From: Noviherbaspirillum sp. Root189
GTDB lineage: Bacteria; Pseudomonadota; Gammaproteobacteria; Burkholderiales; Burkholderiaceae_D
Reading direction: 5' to 3'
Assembly (NCBI RefSeq): GCF_001428545.1
Contig: NZ_LMHZ01000023.1
Span: 64,467 to 128,466, forward strand
DNA length: 64,000 nucleotides
The position numbers and the translations under genes are program-made. The notes beneath the pieces are model-generated. The model was not told where the DNA came from. It saw nothing but the letters and a program-made list of their open reading frames with translations, and did no database searches. Positions 59,026 through 64,000 of the stretch are shown here, piece after piece (within the stretch, counting starts at the first letter, position 1; every line of letters begins with the position of its first letter).

Positions 59026-59580
59026 TCAGAGCTTCCACTGGCCGTTCAAAATCCTTTCGAGCCAGAACGTCCCGATTACTGTCTTTACGTCGGTAATTTT
59101 GCCTTCCTTTACCCACGCCAGCATTTCCGGGACTGTCGCGGTAAAGGTATCAAGGAACTCTCCGTCATCCAGCTTTGCTTGCCCAGCCGTCAATCCACGC
59201 GCCAGGAAGATATCAAGATGCTCATCGGAATACGCGATTGCGTTGTGAATGGTGCAGACGAAATGCCATTCGCTGGCGGTATAGCCTGTCTCCTCCTGCA
59301 GTTCACGCTTGGCGCAATCTAGCGGGTCTTCATTGGGATCGATTTTCCCGGCGGGGAATTCGATAAACACATTGTGCAAGGGATAGCGAAACTGACGCTC
59401 CAGCAGGATGCTGCCGTCATCAAGTACAGGCAGGATAACTACCGCGCCCGGATGCTTGATGTACTCGCGCTTGGAGCGTTTGCCGTCGGGCAGTTCGATC
59501 GTGTCGCGCTGGACCTTGAGGAAATGCCCCTCATAAGCCACTTCGCTGTCGATCTGGGTTTCCTTCAAATGCAAGTCCAC
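59026..59580 (-). CDS. NUDIX hydrolase (ADP-ribose pyrophosphatase-like)
   Basis: A 184-residue protein starting at a GTG at 59580 with CGGAG upstream. The NUDIX box is GKIDPNEDPLDCAKRELQEETGY (about 78-100), read here in two parts: GKIDPNEDP and AKRELQEETGY. The layout resembles NudF-type ADP-ribose pyrophosphatases. It is the last gene after nuoN and DUF2818, and it converges on the ETF-QO gene. Confidence 0.88.
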   Translation of the reverse strand: MDLHLKETQIDSEVAYEGHFLKVQRDTIELPDGKRSKREYIKHPGAVVILPVLDDGSILLERQFRYPLHNVFIEFPAGKIDPNEDPLDCAKRELQEETGYTASEWHFVCTIHNAIAYSDEHLDIFLARGLTAGQAKLDDGEFLDTFTATVPEMLAWVKEGKITDVKTVIGTFWLERILNGQWKL

Positions 59581-59648
59581 GTAAAACTCCGTACAGGCAA
59601 TAAAAGCGCCTATTGTACTGCCCGTTGCCACGCAGGCATTACAGGAGA

Positions 59649-59954
59649 TCAACCGTGACGCTTGCGAAGGTAACGAAAGACGAAACCGGGAAAGGCGAGA
59701 ACAAGGAAGAAGCAGCCGGTGATTGCATAGAATTCCCAGTTCTGCCGAAAGACGTTGCCGATACGTGACTCAAGGAGGTAAGCAAGGCCGCCAACGACGA
59801 AATAAAGGACGATCAGCTCAAGCAAACGCAGCCACAAGGATTTCACCGGCCGCCCGAAAGGCAGCGCGGCGAACAGACGCTCATTGATGAAAGGCAGGTT
59901 GGCGGCAACCACCGCCAACAGGATCACAAACCAGCTGGAAAGCGAAACATCCAC
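59649..59954 (-). CDS. DUF2818 family membrane protein
   Basis: A 101-residue protein with three hydrophobic stretches (about 7-22, 42-60 and 75-93), ending in RYLRKRHG. It lies 16 bases after nuoN, the usual place for DUF2818 in Burkholderiales. Its function is unknown; the position suggests a link to complex I. Confidence 0.85.
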   Translation of the reverse strand: MDVSLSSWFVILLAVVAANLPFINERLFAALPFGRPVKSLWLRLLELIVLYFVVGGLAYLLESRIGNVFRQNWEFYAITGCFFLVLAFPGFVFRYLRKRHG

Positions 59955-59970
59955 TTTTATCAGCCGTTTC

Positions 59971-61452
59971 TCAGGACGTCAACGTCTTGACGATGGCGGT
60001 TGCACAGATTGCCATCAACGGACCCGGCAGGATACCGAGAAGAAGTACTGCCAGGCCATTGGCACTGAGGGTGACCCGCATATCGTTTGGCACGAGAATC
60101 TTTGCCGTGTCGACCGGGTCCTCAAAATACATGGCCTTGACGATGCGCAGGTAGTAGAAGGCGCCAATCAGCGACAGCAGCACCGACACAACAGCCAACC
60201 ATACCTGGCCCGTCGCCAGCACGGCCTGGAGCACGGCGAGCTTGGCGTAGAAGCCTACTGTCGGCGGAATACCGGTCAGTGAAAACATCAGAATCAGCAT
60301 GACAAATGCAAACCATGGGCTGCGCTGATTCAGGCCCTTGAAATCGTCAATGCTTTCTGCTTCAAAACCGGAGCGCGCCAGCAGCATGACCAGGCCGAAG
60401 GTGCCAAGAGTTGTCAATACATAGGCAACCGAATAAAACATTGCGGAGCTGTACGCGTTGGCAGCGGACGACACGTTCCCGTCCACCACGCCAGCCAGCA
60501 GGCCCAGCAGCATGAAGCCCATTTGTGCGATTGTGGAATATGCGAGCATCCGCTTGATGTTGGTCTGCACAATCGCCGTGATGTTACCAACGGCCATCGA
60601 CAGCACTGCAAGGACAGTCAGCATCTGCTGCCAGTCAATCGCCAACGGGAAAAGGCCTTCCACCAAAAGGCGGATGCAGATTGCAAACGCGGCAAGCTTT
60701 GGTGCGCCACCCAGCAGTAGCGTCACGGAAGTCGGCGCGCCCTGGTAGACGTCAGGCACCCACATGTGGAACGGCACCACACCAAGCTTGAATGCCAGGC
60801 CAGAGACGAGAAAGACCAGGCCAAACACCAGAACGGTCTTGTTCGCGGTACCGGACGCGGTCGCTTTCGCCACTTCGGTCAGGTCAAGCGAACCGGTGGC
60901 ACCGTACAACATGGACATGCCGTACAACAGGAAGCCGGATGACAATGCACCCAGGATGAAATATTTCATCGCTGCTTCAGTGGACACAGCATTGCCGCGG
61001 CGCAGAGCAACCATGGCGTAAGTCGCCAGGGACATCAGTTCAACACCGAGATAGATGATCAGGAAGTTGTTACCCGAGATCATAACCATCTGGCCGAGCA
61101 GCGAGAACAATGCCAGTGCATACAGTTCACCACCGACGTTGGTCCCAAGCATGCCACGCTCGGTCGTATATTGGCGCGAGTAGATCAGCGTCACGCCGAC
61201 TGCGATATACGAAAAGATCTTCAGCAGGTTCGACATCGCGTCGGACACGAACATGTTGTTGAAGGTGTAGACGGTCGGGTTAGCGTAATCGGCCGCGTTC
61301 ATGGCAATGCACACCGCCAATGTGACAAGCGTCAGCGCATAGGTGACATTGCGCCTGGCATCCGCCATGAACATATCGATCAGCAGGATTGCCGACGTCG
61401 CGATCAGCAGGAAAATTTCCGGGTAAGCCGGTACGAGATTTACGGTATTCAT
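59971..61452 (-). CDS. nuoN: NADH-quinone oxidoreductase subunit N
   Basis: A 493-residue, 14-helix antiporter-like complex I subunit. The proton-path lysines fall in helix blocks around [26 protein letters not shown] and the central [15 protein letters not shown]. It starts 46 bases after nuoM. Confidence 0.96.
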   Translation of the reverse strand: MNTVNLVPAYPEIFLLIATSAILLIDMFMADARRNVTYALTLVTLAVCIAMNAADYANPTVYTFNNMFVSDAMSNLLKIFSYIAVGVTLIYSRQYTTERGMLGTNVGGELYALALFSLLGQMVMISGNNFLIIYLGVELMSLATYAMVALRRGNAVSTEAAMKYFILGALSSGFLLYGMSMLYGATGSLDLTEVAKATASGTANKTVLVFGLVFLVSGLAFKLGVVPFHMWVPDVYQGAPTSVTLLLGGAPKLAAFAICIRLLVEGLFPLAIDWQQMLTVLAVLSMAVGNITAIVQTNIKRMLAYSTIAQMGFMLLGLLAGVVDGNVSSAANAYSSAMFYSVAYVLTTLGTFGLVMLLARSGFEAESIDDFKGLNQRSPWFAFVMLILMFSLTGIPPTVGFYAKLAVLQAVLATGQVWLAVVSVLLSLIGAFYYLRIVKAMYFEDPVDTAKILVPNDMRVTLSANGLAVLLLGILPGPLMAICATAIVKTLTS

Positions 61453-61498
61453 CTTGTCGTCGCTATTATGCGTTCACGTAGTCATTCGCCAACAAAGC

Positions 61499-62989
61499 TT
61501 AAGGCAGCTTGGAAACGGCGACATGCTTGAGCAGGTCGTCGACGGAAATTTGCATGACGTCGGTGAACGGCGCCGGATACAGGCCCATCGCCAATACGGC
61601 AATCGCCAGTACGCCAAGCATCAGGAATTCACGGCCGTTCAGGTCTTTTAGTGCGGCCACATGCTCATTGCCGACTTCACCAAACACCACCCGCTTCACC
61701 ATCCACAACGAATAGGCGGCACCAAAGATCAGTGCAGTGGCTGCGAGCAAACCGATCCAGAAATTGAACTGGACCGCGCCAAGGATCACCATGAACTCGC
61801 CGACAAAGCCGGATGTCGCTGGCAAACCGCTGTTGGCTAGCGAGAACAGGACAAAGAAGGCGGCAAAGCGCGGCATGGTATTGATCACGCCGCCGTAGTC
61901 GGCGATCTGGCGGGAATGCATACGGTCGTACAACACACCAATGCAAAGGAACATCGCGCCGGAAACGAAACCGTGAGAAATCATTTGCACGATGCCGCCC
62001 TGCACCGCCATCGGGTTGAACATGAAGAAACCGAGAGTGACGAAGCCCATGTGCGCAATCGATGAGTAGGCAACCAGCTTTTTCATGTCGGTCTGCACCA
62101 GCGCAACCAGGCCGATATAGATAACGGCGATCAGCGACAGCGTGATGATAAAGCCGGACAGGTAGTGGCTGGCGTCCGGTGCGATAGGCAGCGAAAACCG
62201 CAGGAAGCCGTACGCACCAAGTTTCAGCATGATTGCAGCCAGTACGACAGAGCCGCCGGTCGGTGCTTCCACGTGGGCGTCAGGCAGCCAGGTATGCACC
62301 GGCCACATCGGCACCTTGACTGCAAAGGCCATCAGGAAAGCCAGGAAGATCAGGACCTGAACGTTCATTGGCAACGCCAGCTTGTGCCAGGTCAGAATTT
62401 CAAAGCTGCCGCCGGAAGTAAAGTACAGGTACAGGATGGCAACCAGCGTCAGCAGTGAGCCGAGCAGCGTGTACAGGAAGAACTTGATCGCCGCATACAC
62501 GCGATTTGCGCCGCCCCACACGCCGATGATGATGAACATCGGGATCAGGGTCGCTTCGAAGAACACATAGAACAGCAAACCGTCGAGGGCGCAGAAGACG
62601 CCGATCATGAGGCCCGACAGAATCAGAAACGCGCCCATGTACTGGGCGACCCGCTTTTCAATGACTTCCCAGCCTGCGATGACCACGATCACCGTGATGA
62701 ATGCGGTGAGCAGGACAAACCAGACGGAAATGCCGTCGACGCCGAGCAGGTATTGAACGTTGAAGCGTTCGATCCAGCTTGCCTTTTCGACGAACTGCAT
62801 GCCGTGAGCGGCCTTGTCGAACTGGTTATACAAGGGCAAGGTGACGAGGAAGCTGACAATCGAACCGATCAGCGACACACCGCGCACCAGGCCGGGGTTT
62901 TCGTCCCGGCCGAATGCCAGTACGAACAGACCAAACGCGATCGGACACCAGATCGCGAGGCTCAGAAGAGGAAAAGTTGACTGCATCAT
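61499..62989 (-). CDS. nuoM: NADH-quinone oxidoreductase subunit M
   Basis: A 496-residue antiporter-like subunit. AFAVKVPMWPVHTWLPDAHVEAPTGGS is the conserved transport block, LVAYSSIAHMGFVTLG the second-half Ser/His region, and SGLPATSGFVGEFMVILG lies near helix 12. It starts 27 bases after the nuoL stop. Confidence 0.97.
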   Translation of the reverse strand: MMQSTFPLLSLAIWCPIAFGLFVLAFGRDENPGLVRGVSLIGSIVSFLVTLPLYNQFDKAAHGMQFVEKASWIERFNVQYLLGVDGISVWFVLLTAFITVIVVIAGWEVIEKRVAQYMGAFLILSGLMIGVFCALDGLLFYVFFEATLIPMFIIIGVWGGANRVYAAIKFFLYTLLGSLLTLVAILYLYFTSGGSFEILTWHKLALPMNVQVLIFLAFLMAFAVKVPMWPVHTWLPDAHVEAPTGGSVVLAAIMLKLGAYGFLRFSLPIAPDASHYLSGFIITLSLIAVIYIGLVALVQTDMKKLVAYSSIAHMGFVTLGFFMFNPMAVQGGIVQMISHGFVSGAMFLCIGVLYDRMHSRQIADYGGVINTMPRFAAFFVLFSLANSGLPATSGFVGEFMVILGAVQFNFWIGLLAATALIFGAAYSLWMVKRVVFGEVGNEHVAALKDLNGREFLMLGVLAIAVLAMGLYPAPFTDVMQISVDDLLKHVAVSKLP

Positions 62990-63016
62990 GGTTTTTATTT
63001 GCTTTACTTCGCCAAC

Positions 63017-64000
63017 TTATTTGGCAAACGACGGGAACGGCATGAAATAAATCAGGAAACCCAGCACACCGAGAATCATCACAAAAGCGTAGTGATAGAT
63101 ATAACCGGACTGCAGGTGGCGGATCATCCCGGAGAACCAGCCCACTGCCTTCGCGCTTCCATTCACGAACAGTCCATCAATGATCGCGCGATCACCCACC
63201 TTCCACAGCCCGCCTCCCAGCAGGCGTGCGCCGGAGGCAAACACGACTTCGTTGATCTTGTCCATGTAGTACTTGTTATCCAGGATCGTAAAGATGCCAT
63301 GGAAATGCTTGTAGAACCAGGCAGGCACCTTGCGATTTACCATGTAGCAGTAATAGGCGGACACTACGCCAGCCAATGCCAGCCAGAATGGCGCTGTACT
63401 CAATCCATGGATGCCCATTGCGACAGCGCCATGGAATCCTTCAGTCAATGCACGCATCGCATGATGAGATTCACCAACGAAGATGACATTCTTGAAGAAA
63501 TCACCATGCAGCATCGGACCAATGGCGATCGCGCCGATCACAACTGAAGGAATGGCCAGCAGAATCAGGGGCAAGGTCACTACAGCGGGCGCCTCATGCG
63601 GCTTCTCGCCCGGAGCGAGGCCATGGTGGTGATGCGCATCGTGAGCATTATCATGCTCTTCGTGGGCGTCATGATGATGGTTGTGCGCCTTGCCGAAACG
63701 CTCTTCCCCGTGGAACACCAGGAAGTACATCCGGAACGAATAGAAAGCCGTGACGAATACGCCGGCCAGGACAGCGAAGTTGGCGAAGCCCGAACCAAAG
63801 ATGTGGGTGTCGTGCACCGCTTCGATGATGCTGTCCTTCGAATAGAAGCCAGAGAAGAACGGGGTACCGATCAGTGCGAGCGAACCCAGCAGCGAAGTAA
63901 TCCAGGTGATCGGCATATATTTGCGCAGACCGCCCATGTTGCGGATGTCCTGATCGTGGTGCATGCCGATGATCACCGCGCCGGCGCCCAGGAACAGCAG
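63017..64000 (-). CDS. nuoL: NADH-quinone oxidoreductase subunit L, C-terminal part (cut by window edge)
   Basis: The frame is open to the window end and covers 327 residues of a protein of about 670. HHDQDIRNMGGLRKYMPITWI and LIGTPFFSGFYSKDSIIEA are NuoL blocks, followed by the long His-rich loop (around DAHEEHDNAHDAHHHHG) and the lateral helix region near the end. The upstream nuo genes lie outside the window. Confidence 0.95.
   Translation of the reverse strand: MLFLGAGAVIIGMHHDQDIRNMGGLRKYMPITWITSLLGSLALIGTPFFSGFYSKDSIIEAVHDTHIFGSGFANFAVLAGVFVTAFYSFRMYFLVFHGEERFGKAHNHHHDAHEEHDNAHDAHHHHGLAPGEKPHEAPAVVTLPLILLAIPSVVIGAIAIGPMLHGDFFKNVIFVGESHHAMRALTEGFHGAVAMGIHGLSTAPFWLALAGVVSAYYCYMVNRKVPAWFYKHFHGIFTILDNKYYMDKINEVVFASGARLLGGGLWKVGDRAIIDGLFVNGSAKAVGWFSGMIRHLQSGYIYHYAFVMILGVLGFLIYFMPFPSFAK

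Overview
The window is a stretch of chromosome from a betaproteobacterium, most likely of the Oxalobacteraceae (Herbaspirillum / Herminiimonas / Collimonas type). I infer this from gene order and protein character: the block gltA-sdhE-sdhBADC next to a GntR regulator, mdh, a CitE-like protein and acnA; the run thrS-infC-rpmI-rplT-pheS-pheT-ihfA-merR; nuoLMN followed by DUF2818 and NUDIX genes; and DUF2863 and Bug/TctC proteins. No database search was possible, so all names rest on reading motifs and order.

Layout. 1-12.6 kb: TCA-cycle cluster. On the minus strand lie the start of sucA (cut by the window edge), gltA, sdhE, sdhB, sdhA, sdhD and sdhC. A GntR/HutC regulator diverges from mdh, which is followed by a CitE-like lyase-family gene, a small exported protein and acnA on the plus strand. 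A 24-bp near-palindrome sits between the regulator and mdh, and a 140-bp structured repeat-like element sits just before acnA. 12.6-17.6 kb: small and family-of-unknown-function genes, an M14 carboxypeptidase coupled to a CYTH protein, an orphan Bug solute receptor and tRNA-Pro(GGG).

17.6-22.5 kb: an AT-richer accessory region directly after tRNA-Pro. It holds a NERD nuclease-like/zinc-ribbon protein divergent from a PD-(D/E)XK-DUF2075 helicase (a candidate phage-defence pair), then a DUF2778/Tlde1-like L,D-transpeptidase-fold protein coupled by an ATGA overlap to a two-helix membrane protein (a candidate effector-immunity pair), then a 60-residue acidic protein. 22.5-27.6 kb: MFS transporter, acyltransferase, CBS-domain protein and erythromycin-esterase family protein.

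27.7-33.9 kb: a complete branched-chain amino-acid-type ABC transporter on the minus strand (livG-livF-binding protein-livH-livM-second binding protein). 34.1-38.9 kb: 3-hydroxybutyrate-oligomer hydrolase, an SDR reductase and a sigma-54 activator. Between the last two lies a textbook sigma-54 control region: a -24/-12 element, a perfect IHF consensus and a distal palindrome. 39.4-47.6 kb: the translation operon (thrS to merR), with infC apparently starting at AUA, then tRNA-Val(GAC).

48-57 kb: CDF metal exporter, relA, RidA-family protein, alpha/beta hydrolase, 3-hydroxybutyrate dehydrogenase, the two 3-oxoacid CoA-transferase subunits with a divergent PAS-LuxR regulator, a thioesterase and another SDR. 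57-64 kb: ETF-ubiquinone oxidoreductase, NUDIX hydrolase, DUF2818 protein and the distal nuo genes (nuoN, nuoM, partial nuoL). Functionally the window is dominated by central respiration (TCA cycle, complex I and II, ETF-QO) and by a dispersed route from 3-hydroxybutyrate oligomers through acetoacetate to acetoacetyl-CoA. The main foreign-looking insertion is after tRNA-Pro.
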